6,901 bases of DNA, from NCBI GenBank assembly GCA_030432855.1, contig JAUILM010000310.1, forward strand, positions 1 through 6,901, written 5' to 3'. Below the pieces are notes generated by a model. That model was not told where the DNA came from, ran no database searches, and was given only the letters and a program-made list of their open reading frames with translations. This stretch comes from Bacteroidia bacterium. Its GTDB lineage: Bacteria; Bacteroidota; Bacteroidia; Chitinophagales; Saprospiraceae. Position 1 is the stretch's first letter. The number at the start of each line of letters is the position of its first letter. Positions 1-6,869 of the stretch are shown here, piece by piece. The position numbers and the translations under genes are program-made.

Positions 1-591
1 AATTTTGGGAATGATGCCTCAGTAGTCAGTCCGGAAGAAGTAGCTGCCGTAAGAGCTTCTACAGAAGGTCAGGCACCCTATCAATTCGAAGAATTAATCA
101 ATACCTCCGTACGAAAACTCGTGCCTAATCCTGATACCTGGAACGTCACAGCCAGCAATACAGGTCTTGCCCGAATCGGTGGCACTGGCAAACCTTATGG
201 TGCATTTACTTTTGAAGGATGGACCAGTGAGGAGAAGCAAGACGCGGGCATGTGGTTTCAACTTGAGGTACCAGCCAACGTACAATTCACCGAACTGGAA
301 TTTGAAAGTCCACAGATCCGACGAGGATTTCGCAGGGATGGTCCTCCTCCCTTGCAAACCCATCCCAGGCAATATGAAATTCATGTATCAGAAGATGGAG
401 AAAACTGGGGAGACCCCATCTTTACCGGATCAGGAACGGAGAGACGTACACATGTGAAGTTTAATCCGGCTGATGGACGATTTATTCGGATTACTCAGAC
501 TGAACCTCTGGATCCCGATAATGAAGACGCAGCTCCCTGGAAAATGGAAAATCTAAAGATTTATGCGATCCAGCCAATGGAGAGTAGCTGA
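1..591 (+). CDS. 3' end of a larger protein with a C-terminal discoidin (F5/8 type C)-like domain (partial)
   Basis: The reading frame is open from the first base of the window to a TGA at 589-591, so only the last 196 codons of a longer gene are visible. There is no reason to start at an internal GTG or ATG, because the frame continues upstream without a stop. The visible protein starts with about 45 residues rich in Glu, Val and Ala. From about base 130 to 580 it resembles a discoidin fold: a WxxEE-like turn, a GMWFQLEVP strand, then HPRQYEIHVSEDGENWG, and FIRITQTEP near the end; the order Y-x-I-x-x-S-x-DG-x-x-W followed by R-x-I-R-I is typical of this family. These domains usually bind carbohydrate or other surface ligands at the end of exported enzymes or cytochrome-type proteins. 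An Arg/Pro-rich loop (RRGFRRDGPPP) sits inside the domain. The N-terminal catalytic part is outside the window, so the overall function is unknown. The gene is convergent with the lectin-OmpA gene, 27 bp away. Confidence 0.85.
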   Translation, partial: NFGNDASVVSPEEVAAVRASTEGQAPYQFEELINTSVRKLVPNPDTWNVTASNTGLARIGGTGKPYGAFTFEGWTSEEKQDAGMWFQLEVPANVQFTELEFESPQIRRGFRRDGPPPLQTHPRQYEIHVSEDGENWGDPIFTGSGTERRTHVKFNPADGRFIRITQTEPLDPDNEDAAPWKMENLKIYAIQPMESS

Positions 592-618
592 TATCTGATG
601 ATGCGGGAAACATGAAGA

Positions 619-1743
619 TCAGGTTCTCGGTTGAAACAAGTAGAAATCTATCCTTCGGTTTTTCTCCCGGCCATCGGGGGTAGCATTGTCTGCTATCGGA
701 TATCGTTCGCCGTATCCTTTAGCATGAATGCGCTTGGCGGAAATGCCCTTGCTCATAAGGTAATTGGCCACACTATTAGCTCGAGCGAGTGATAGTGATT
801 GATTGGCATGCTCACCACCCTGACTATCAGTGTGACCTTCCAAAGCGAGCTCCATGTTCGGATTGGCTTTCAGCAGGTTGATCAGGCGGTGCAGATCCGG
901 CAGAGACTCTGACTCAAAGTCTGTACTTCCAGAGTTAAACTTTAGGTTTTGAAGGGTCATCACTTCATGACGGAGCAGGCGAGTTTGCATTTCGTCATCA
1001 AATACCATCTCCGTGAGAGGCAGGGAAAACTCTAGTTTCTCAAAGCAGATTTCGTGTCGGTTATTATATCGACCTGTCGCTGCCGTCACACCCCAAAAAA
1101 CCTTTGATTCTCCCAGAAAGATATCGTTCACAATATCTCCGGTGTAGGCGATAATACGACGACCATCCAGATGTACGCTCAGATTCTGAGTGGTATGATC
1201 CCAACGGATATCAAACTCATGCAGCTGACAATCTTCCACATTTGGGATGATATTTGGTCCCGAAAGACTATAGTAATGATGCACCTGACCATCTTGCATG
1301 ATGGCCACATGATCCTCGGCAGGGTCCGCCAGGTGATCATTTTCCCAGGTATCTACTTCGATCCCCAGTGAGGGTCGCAATCCACTAAAACCCATCCCTT
1401 CACCGCGACGACCGGTAACCCCTCCATGCGGTGTAAAGACAAAGACCACTCCATCAGCCCCACTCACATCCTCACAGCCAAACATCATTTTCAGCTCCAT
1501 ATTGAAAGATCCCGACAGATCAATCGGATTGCGGTACCATATCGATCCGGATGACCAGTCATAATCCTCTGTCAGGCGAAAGCATTCATCTCCCGTCCGC
1601 ACGGTCTCACCGGCGATATAGAAATCATCTAATCCAACTTCGGTAGTCTGTCCTTGCAAGGGGATGTAAGCACCCAATGCCATTGTAAAGAGGCAAGGCA
1701 GGCAACACTTCAGAGACGAAACAAATCGGGTGTACACTTTCAT
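619..1743 (-). CDS. L-type-lectin-like / OmpA-family peptidoglycan-binding outer-membrane or periplasmic protein
   Basis: This is a 374-residue protein. Residues 1-31 form a signal peptide (KVYTR n-region, Cys-rich hydrophobic core, likely cut near LQGQ-T). Residues about 36-240 look like an L-type (concanavalin A-like) lectin domain: SGADGVVFVFTP at 94-105, GIEVDTWEN at 127-135 with the acidic metal-site type residues E129 and D131, DHVAI at 144-148, a FDIRWD strand near 177-182, HLDG at 191-194 and a FWGVTAATG strand at 216-224. Four cysteines (54, 90, 172, 233) lie in this part and could form disulphides in the periplasm. Residues about 266-370 are an OmpA C-terminal domain: EGHTD at 302-306, SLARANSV at 318-325 and KNRRIDF at 361-367. 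D306 and R321 have the 15-residue spacing of the Asp/Arg pair that holds diaminopimelate in known OmpA domains. The protein should therefore anchor a sugar-binding head to peptidoglycan. The start is the ATG after which the signal peptide begins at once; a candidate promoter lies just upstream. The ligand is unknown. Confidence 0.9.
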   Translation of the reverse strand: MKVYTRFVSSLKCCLPCLFTMALGAYIPLQGQTTEVGLDDFYIAGETVRTGDECFRLTEDYDWSSGSIWYRNPIDLSGSFNMELKMMFGCEDVSGADGVVFVFTPHGGVTGRRGEGMGFSGLRPSLGIEVDTWENDHLADPAEDHVAIMQDGQVHHYYSLSGPNIIPNVEDCQLHEFDIRWDHTTQNLSVHLDGRRIIAYTGDIVNDIFLGESKVFWGVTAATGRYNNRHEICFEKLEFSLPLTEMVFDDEMQTRLLRHEVMTLQNLKFNSGSTDFESESLPDLHRLINLLKANPNMELALEGHTDSQGGEHANQSLSLARANSVANYLMSKGISAKRIHAKGYGERYPIADNATPDGREKNRRIDFYLFQPRT

Positions 1744-1760
1744 ACTGAGCTACTGTCAGT

Positions 1761-1791
1761 AAAAGGTAAATGTTTTTTGTGTAAAGGGCAA
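1761..1791 (-). promoter_or_regulatory. Candidate Bacteroidota-type promoter of the lectin-OmpA gene
   Basis: On the minus strand a TTG (1789-1791) is followed after exactly 20 bases by TACCTTTT (1761-1768), which matches the Bacteroidota -7 consensus TAnnTTTG at all but the last position. The element ends 17 bp before the ATG at 1743, so the leader would be only about 10 bases; no Shine-Dalgarno sequence is seen, as is common in this phylum. The same TTG-N20 spacing recurs upstream of the CRTAC1-like gene. The motif is short and found by eye, so the call is tentative. Confidence 0.4.
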
Positions 1792-1804
1792 GGGGGGGAT
1801 GGGG
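1786..1804 (+). other. G-rich tract with quadruplex-forming pattern, includes a G7 homopolymer
   Basis: The plus strand has GGG (1786-1788), then GGGGGGG (1792-1798), then GGGG (1801-1804), which can be read as four G3 runs with loops of 3, 1 and 2 bases. It overlaps and lies just upstream of the candidate -33 element of the lectin-OmpA gene, on the template strand for that gene. Nothing else in the window is this G-rich. A structural or regulatory role is inference only. Confidence 0.35.
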
Positions 1805-1842
1805 TGTATATAATCTTTCTGATATGTTAAAAAATGTGAGAA

Positions 1843-1858
1843 TTTTATCCTGATAAAA
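1843..1858. repeat. Perfect 7-bp dyad TTTTATC-ct-GATAAAA
   Basis: The arms at 1843-1849 and 1852-1858 are perfect inverted repeats separated by two bases. The right arm shares its last two bases with the foot of the terminator hairpin. It could be a small operator in the long upstream region of the lectin-OmpA gene, or simply the U-rich tail of the terminator folding back on itself. With AT-rich arms of this length chance is also possible. Confidence 0.3.
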
Positions 1859-1895
1859 GGAAGGAGTTTGATCACTGAGACCAAACTCCTTCCTT
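1853..1895 (-). terminator. Rho-independent-type terminator of the fibre gene
   Basis: A perfect 14-bp inverted repeat has arms AAGGAAGGAGTTTG (1857-1870) and CAAACTCCTTCCTT (1882-1895) around an 11-base loop that can add two more pairs (T1872-A1880, C1873-G1879). Read on the minus strand, the stem begins 31 bases after the fibre stop codon and ends in TTTTAT, as expected of an intrinsic terminator. On the plus strand the stem is followed by AAAATTT, so termination in that direction is less likely. It separates the fibre transcript from the lectin-OmpA gene. Confidence 0.75.
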
Positions 1896-1926
1896 AAAAT
1901 TTAGTGTGATTTTTGTTGATTACCTG

Positions 1927-3609
1927 TTATCTGGATAAGATCATTTTCTTTGTATCAATTATATTACCATCTATTACCAAGGAGTAATGATAACTTCCAT
2001 GCGGCAATTCTTGCGCCTTTACATCTATTTTTCCATTACCTTCCCCAGTGAGAGAAATACTCTTAATCAACTTTCCGGACAAGTCTGAAAACCGAAGTTC
2101 TGCTTTCGAAATACTTGATGGCAAAGAATACTCTATAACAGTCTCATTTATATAGGGATTTGGATAGTTTTGACCTAGATAGGCCTCAACACTACCTTTC
2201 AGAAGAACACTTGAACTATTTCCTGATTCGAGTTCTAATATTTTCTCCTTTATTAACTCAAATTCAACTCGCATTGCTTTTAAGTCCTCTACCTCTTCGC
2301 TTAATTTTTGAATTTCAAGCTTCTGTTCGTTAATCAATTGTTGTTGTTCCTTAATTGAATTAACCAGCATATACCTGATGGCCGTTGCATCAACTGACAG
2401 AAAGGATTCAATTGTATTTCTCCTTTCGTCTTTAAAGGTTCTTGTTGACACCATGTATGGAGCTACTTCCTGGAGATCCTGGGCCAGCACGCCAATATAT
2501 TCAGTCCCATTGTTGGGAGTACCATATTTGCCGTTGTACTGATAAAATACAGGATTTATTTCTAAAACTTTCTCCAAACCATCTTCAAAAGGCCTCACAG
2601 ATTGCTTTGCTCTCTTATCAGAAGTTGTCATCCAATCTCCACCTCCAGGCTTAAAACCATCTCCGTTAAAGAGTGTTAAATCACCTGTTGATGGACTTAG
2701 TCTCATCTGAATTGTATTGTCGCCATTTCTGAAATCTATGTTACGATCGTTTGTTGCAGCAAAAACTAGACCTGAAGTTAGACTTCCACCCACTATTGCG
2801 TTTCTATTAAAGATAATATCGTTATTGTTATCCATACCAAGCAATTGGTGGCCGGTAGTTCCGTCACTTCTAAGACTTTTCACATAGGTATTATTATCTA
2901 TTTGCACATTACCTCCCACTACTTCCAGTTTTTCTGTTGGATTTTGTTTACCTAAACCCACCTTCCCTGAGGCATCCAGGTACAACGCATTCTGTGGAGT
3001 ATTAGGTTCAATCCTAAAGGGCAACTTACTACCATTGGTAACATCCCGAACAAAAAAGTTGGTTTCATTGCCTGCTACATCCCATGTCTGCGGGGTAAAT
3101 CCATTGGATCCATTTTGCTCAAGTCTTAGTGCTGGTGTATTTCCGTCCACTGCATGTACTTCCACAACGGGCACATCGGTGCCGATTCCCACATCTCCCG
3201 CATCACTTACATATAGTGCATTCAAAGGTGCATTCCCTTCAATTCTGAATACCTGGCGACCGGCGGTAGCATCTTCGATGCCAAAATACTCTGCACCACC
3301 ATTCCTTGTATCATTAATCACGATTCGCCAGTCTCGCTTTGGAAAACTCGCCGAGTTACTGGTGTCATCGAAATGGATTCGAAGGTTATTTTCTTTCAGT
3401 CGTTCTGTATCGAAACCAAAACTTTCACTTGTGGCGCAGTCGAAACCCACACATTCGCTACCTTGCACAATAAGGTCTGTGACGAACACCTGAGCCCTGG
3501 CATTGGTGCCTTCATCAAGATCTATGGGTACTGATCTACTTTGCGACTGCGCAATCAGCAGATTGAGCCCAAAGCAGAAAAACAGAGTGGTTAGTAAGTT
3601 TTTCATCAT
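1927..3609 (-). CDS. Secreted fibre protein with peptidase S74 self-cleaving chaperone domain and T9SS type A sorting domain
   Basis: This is a 560-residue protein. Residues 1-20 are a signal peptide ending LLIA before Gln21. Residues about 40-230 form a fibre-like part: a segment with C53 and C58, then two copies of a repeat built as W...F-R-I-E...P-x-NALY...G-x-VG-x-G (about 94-154 and 176-231), the VGIG/VGLG turns being typical of trimeric tail-fibre proteins. Residues about 328-430 are a peptidase S74 intramolecular chaperone: SDKRAK at 330-335 gives the S...K pair (S330, K335, five apart as in phage endosialidase and MyRF), then YIGVLAQDLQEVAP at 371-384 and DATAIRYMLVNSIKE at 407-421. 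In this family the domain trimerises, helps the fibre fold and cuts itself off before the Asp after the Ser. A coiled coil follows (about 413-462). Residues about 478-560 are a T9SS type A sorting domain (LGQNYPNPY, then a KMILSR end), which directs passage across the outer membrane. ATG codons at 3609 and 3606 are adjacent; the first is used here. The last two thirds of the gene are much more AT-rich than the first third. Confidence 0.92.
   Translation of the reverse strand: MMKNLLTTLFFCFGLNLLIAQSQSRSVPIDLDEGTNARAQVFVTDLIVQGSECVGFDCATSESFGFDTERLKENNLRIHFDDTSNSASFPKRDWRIVINDTRNGGAEYFGIEDATAGRQVFRIEGNAPLNALYVSDAGDVGIGTDVPVVEVHAVDGNTPALRLEQNGSNGFTPQTWDVAGNETNFFVRDVTNGSKLPFRIEPNTPQNALYLDASGKVGLGKQNPTEKLEVVGGNVQIDNNTYVKSLRSDGTTGHQLLGMDNNNDIIFNRNAIVGGSLTSGLVFAATNDRNIDFRNGDNTIQMRLSPSTGDLTLFNGDGFKPGGGDWMTTSDKRAKQSVRPFEDGLEKVLEINPVFYQYNGKYGTPNNGTEYIGVLAQDLQEVAPYMVSTRTFKDERRNTIESFLSVDATAIRYMLVNSIKEQQQLINEQKLEIQKLSEEVEDLKAMRVEFELIKEKILELESGNSSSVLLKGSVEAYLGQNYPNPYINETVIEYSLPSSISKAELRFSDLSGKLIKSISLTGEGNGKIDVKAQELPHGSYHYSLVIDGNIIDTKKMILSR
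2917..3330 (-). repeat. Two diverged copies of a fibre repeat within the S74 protein gene
   Basis: Copy 1 is encoded at 3148-3330 (residues 94-154) and copy 2 at 2917-3084 (residues 176-231). In the best aligned stretch, FRIE to the VGxG turn (residues 121-143 against 198-220), 14 of 23 residues are identical; both start with a Trp and carry NALY. The copies differ by five residues in spacing between the Trp and the FRIE motif. They are protein-level repeats, too diverged at DNA level to suggest recent duplication. Confidence 0.65.
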
Positions 3610-3653
3610 AATTCTGATCTTTTATGAGGTTATAATCTTAATTCAAATTTTCT

Positions 3654-6600
3654 TTAATTAATCGTCAACTGATCTGGATATTTAACCAGATAGCTGTTAT
3701 TTGCTTCAACTTCCAATGGACCGGATTCTTTTCCATTGGCCCATTTTATCCTGATGGTAGCTTTCTTGTCTGATCCGAGACCCAGATGTTGCTCTTTGGG
3801 ATGCACTGATAAATAGCCTGTAGTGCTATGAACTTCTCTCCAAAGTCCCTTTAGATGGTCTGAATTAACAATGATCGATGAACCGATGGCATCTCTCGTG
3901 ACACCTTCATCAGGATCTCCCTGTAGTTTGATTTTCAGCCAATTACCTGCGTTTTCTATACTGTTTTCGTATACGATTGCCGCGTCGTGATAATTGTTGA
4001 TTACAATATCTAAATCTCCATCTCTATCAAAATCAAGGTAACTCGCACTTCGCGAATTGCTATGTAGATCCACTCCAAGTTCCTCAGCCCGATTCTCTAA
4101 GGTACCATTTTCGTTGACAAAAAAGACATTTTTTTCCCGGTCACTCTCAGCGTAAGCGATCTGTTTAGATTTGTCTGTATCTGCATAGTATGTGGGATTC
4201 TCAGATGAATAGACTCTAAAGTCATTCATTCCATTAAGGCAGTATAGATCCTCATCGCCATCGTTGTCATAGTCAAAGAAGTCAGCATCCCAGGACCATC
4301 CTGTGGAAGATAATCCTCTACCTACCGCATCGGAGAGTGTGTAATCCTGAAACTGGCCATTTCCGGCATTGGAAAGGAACAAGTCATTAGCTTCCACAGT
4401 ACGCATCGCTGCCATTTTCGTGGGGTCAAACTTCATAGTTGTCTCCTCATTAGGTGAGATATACTTCTCTTCCTTCTGCATGACGACGATATTGGATATA
4501 TAAAGATCTGGATGCTGATCATTGTTGATATCGCCAATGCCCACATTCATCGTGTAGGACGGTTTGTCCGTCTTCCATTGCTTGCTCATTTCAATAAAGC
4601 CTTCTACGGGATCATACAGGTAGTAGCGATTCACTCCAAAATCGTTGCCAACGATGATATCCTGATAACCGTCCTGGTTAATATCGGTATGTCCACAGGC
4701 CTGCGTCCAACCGTTATCTGTCGAGCTGTCCCTGGTAAAAGGCACCTCTTCAAACCGAAAGTCTCCCAGATTTCGATATAACTTATTGGGCATCCCATTC
4801 TGATTGTGCCGGCTCAGTGTGGGAAGCTCACCTTTAACATAATTCCCAAAATACCCCACAAAGAGATCGAGGAGCCCATCCCTATCAAAGTCAAGAGCTG
4901 TGGCAGGACCAGCAACAGCACCTGTACCATCCAGGTCGACTTCATTACTGATATTCTTTAATTCCTTACCATCCATATTTTGAAAGAACTGATGTTGTCC
5001 ATTCACATAGGTGATAAAAAGATCTTGAAAACCGTCATTATTAAAATCAGCCACAATAGGTTGTCGGGGCTCTCCATGGGAACCTATTGAGTCATTCCAG
5101 TAGTTGATATCAAATCCTTCGGGTGCTTCTGCAAACTGGCCATTCTTCTGGTTTAGATAGACCTGGTTTCCTAAACCACCCAGGATTATCAAATCTTCCC
5201 ATCCGTCGTTGTTTAGATCTTCTGCAGCAATGCCTGATCCACCAAATGCCGGCGGTATAGAAAGTCTGGCCAGGTTTTCCTCATCTTTCAGGACATAACT
5301 GCGAATATAGCGACTGAGCCAATCCGCAGATTTATGATGAAAATTAATACCTGAGGTTAGTGTCACATCTCTAAATATCCCTGATGAGGTGCTCGTAGAT
5401 TCGGAGGATCTGATAGATGATGCGGCATAACTAACATCCTCCTCCTGATAGGATCCGTAGGTGTTAATCAGGTGTTGCAATCGAGAAAAACCACTCTCCA
5501 TATCCGCATGATCCAGTACACTTTTTCCAGCCATTTGCGATGCTTCTCCCGACATGCGTAAAACTAGAACACCCAACTGGGCGACAGCTTCTACAACCAA
5601 CTCGGCTGCATGAGGATCAAGGGCTATCTTCTGCATATTGGGGTCACTAATTGCGTAGTCCAGAATGCGCCAGTGGATACCACCATCTCTAAAAGCATCA
5701 AGGTCATATGATTCAATGGTAATTCGGCCCTCCAGGTTATTAGGAAAGAATATGACATCTTCCCACTTGTTTACTGTAAAAGGCATGTATGTTTCCAGAG
5801 CACGTTGTATATCTTCGACACGTAATATGGGATCTTCCCGACTGGCAGCAATTTGCTGACTACTATGCATCAGTTGCCTGGCAAATTCAATTAGAGATTC
5901 AAGAAAGTAACTGCGTAGGGCATCTGAGGTTTCAAGATCAGTCGGCCACTTTTGTCTGGCGAAGTACACCTGAATGTTTCGAAGAAATACACTTTGGCTT
6001 AGATTGTTGTATTCATCGTAAGCAGCAAGCTTCTGATTGATAATTCGCTTGATAATTTGCTGAGCCTGTTGGTGATCCACCTGATTCACTTCTGGGTAAG
6101 CAAATGAAAACAACTCACCCGCATTGCGAGAACCCCTAAGGAGATTTGTCCAGGCTTCACGATACATAGGAGCTGTGATAAGATGGCTTTCTTCACCTCG
6201 AGCCATTTCATCTGCAATTTGCAAGCTGGCCAATGTCATAAGGTCCAGATAAGTACGAATCACTCCAATTGCCGGATCGCTAATCGGTTTCATGCTGGAC
6301 CGAGCTGGCGAAAATAAGATATCTTGCTCGACTGCGAGTAATGCTCTGTAACTATAGGCAACCGAGCTATATTGCTGGTAATCAAGTAACTTAATAACTC
6401 GAGATACCGAGTCGATCCCTACAAAATAGTCCCCATTCTTCATCCTACCAATGAGGGTCATTGAATCAATAAGAGAAACTGCTATCCGATAATTCACGGA
6501 ATCTAAACCTGCCATTTCGGCCACTCGAGATCCCTTCCCTCTTAAGTACATGGCAATCTCTTTCTGAATACTAACTTTCAGGTTTCGTGCATCCTCGTCA

Positions 6601-6848
6601 AGCGGTGTACCATAGATGAAATCCTCCAGTCGACTGGCCGTAGCATAGCATTTAGGATCCCGAACACTTTCTAAATCCTGAATACGATCAATAATGATAT
6701 CTACACTACTGGATTCGTACGAAGACTCCTGTCCCATCGATTCAAGAACATAGGCGAATATGAGCCCGGAAATCAGGAGATATGTCCAGCTAGATGACTT
6801 GAAGACATCGTGCGCGGTTAGATTAACACATGACAAAACTGTCCGCAT
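3654..6848 (-). CDS. Large CRTAC1-like protein: unknown helical N-terminus, seven-motif FG-GAP/VCBS propeller, ASPIC/UnbV C-terminus
   Basis: From the ATG at 6848 the product is 1064 residues; the frame could open 11 codons earlier at a GTG (6881), but a candidate promoter overlaps that codon. The numbers below count from the GTG. Residues 32-49 (WTYLLISGLIF...) are a signal-peptide core after a long n-region, with a possible cut SMG before Gln51. Residues about 60-490 are charged and helix-like with no motif I recognise, ending in a Ser/Thr linker. After GIFRDVTLTSG (501-511), the DxNxDGxxD-type calcium loops begin at D555, D612, D664, D733, D784, D870 and D950: seven, which fits a seven-bladed FG-GAP/VCBS propeller. 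Residues about 979-1060 are an ASPIC/UnbV domain (NWLKIKLQG, HLGLGSDKK, IRIKWANG). Proteins of this build (human CRTAC1, bacterial ASPIC/UnbV proteins) are exported calcium-binding proteins of mostly unknown ligand. No T9SS sorting domain is present, unlike its downstream neighbour, which starts 44 bp after its stop and is probably cotranscribed. Confidence 0.9.
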   Translation of the reverse strand: MRTVLSCVNLTAHDVFKSSSWTYLLISGLIFAYVLESMGQESSYESSSVDIIIDRIQDLESVRDPKCYATASRLEDFIYGTPLDEDARNLKVSIQKEIAMYLRGKGSRVAEMAGLDSVNYRIAVSLIDSMTLIGRMKNGDYFVGIDSVSRVIKLLDYQQYSSVAYSYRALLAVEQDILFSPARSSMKPISDPAIGVIRTYLDLMTLASLQIADEMARGEESHLITAPMYREAWTNLLRGSRNAGELFSFAYPEVNQVDHQQAQQIIKRIINQKLAAYDEYNNLSQSVFLRNIQVYFARQKWPTDLETSDALRSYFLESLIEFARQLMHSSQQIAASREDPILRVEDIQRALETYMPFTVNKWEDVIFFPNNLEGRITIESYDLDAFRDGGIHWRILDYAISDPNMQKIALDPHAAELVVEAVAQLGVLVLRMSGEASQMAGKSVLDHADMESGFSRLQHLINTYGSYQEEDVSYAASSIRSSESTSTSSGIFRDVTLTSGINFHHKSADWLSRYIRSYVLKDEENLARLSIPPAFGGSGIAAEDLNNDGWEDLIILGGLGNQVYLNQKNGQFAEAPEGFDINYWNDSIGSHGEPRQPIVADFNNDGFQDLFITYVNGQHQFFQNMDGKELKNISNEVDLDGTGAVAGPATALDFDRDGLLDLFVGYFGNYVKGELPTLSRHNQNGMPNKLYRNLGDFRFEEVPFTRDSSTDNGWTQACGHTDINQDGYQDIIVGNDFGVNRYYLYDPVEGFIEMSKQWKTDKPSYTMNVGIGDINNDQHPDLYISNIVVMQKEEKYISPNEETTMKFDPTKMAAMRTVEANDLFLSNAGNGQFQDYTLSDAVGRGLSSTGWSWDADFFDYDNDGDEDLYCLNGMNDFRVYSSENPTYYADTDKSKQIAYAESDREKNVFFVNENGTLENRAEELGVDLHSNSRSASYLDFDRDGDLDIVINNYHDAAIVYENSIENAGNWLKIKLQGDPDEGVTRDAIGSSIIVNSDHLKGLWREVHSTTGYLSVHPKEQHLGLGSDKKATIRIKWANGKESGPLEVEANNSYLVKYPDQLTIN

Positions 6849-6869
6849 TTGGTATAAGGAGTTACATAT

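Noticed and set aside
595..622. CTGAT...ATCAG inverted repeat between the convergent genes, possible shared terminator
   Set aside because: Only five pairs around an 18-base loop with no T run on either side; too weak to call.
3035..3493. A 152-codon open frame on the plus strand inside the fibre gene
   Set aside because: It is antisense to the well supported fibre repeats, has a low-complexity Ser/Thr/Pro-rich translation and no domain or promoter; it is a shadow of the real gene. The other opposite-strand frames within the CRTAC1-like and lectin-OmpA genes were rejected for the same reason.
1927..3609. Fibre gene as part of a prophage tail module
   Set aside because: S74 domains are common in phage tail spikes, but this product has a signal peptide and a T9SS sorting domain, and no other phage genes are in the window.
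3610..3653. A separate promoter for the fibre gene (AAAATTTG at 3644-3651 on the minus strand)
   Set aside because: It matches the -7 consensus in seven of eight positions, but there is no TTG at the expected distance and the sequence is AT-rich, so chance is likely. Cotranscription with the upstream gene is the simpler reading.
6795..6848. VLSC near the N-terminus of the CRTAC1-like protein as a lipoprotein box
   Set aside because: The Cys is only the seventh residue from the ATG, with no hydrophobic stretch before it; the hydrophobic core comes later, so a lipobox is not supported.
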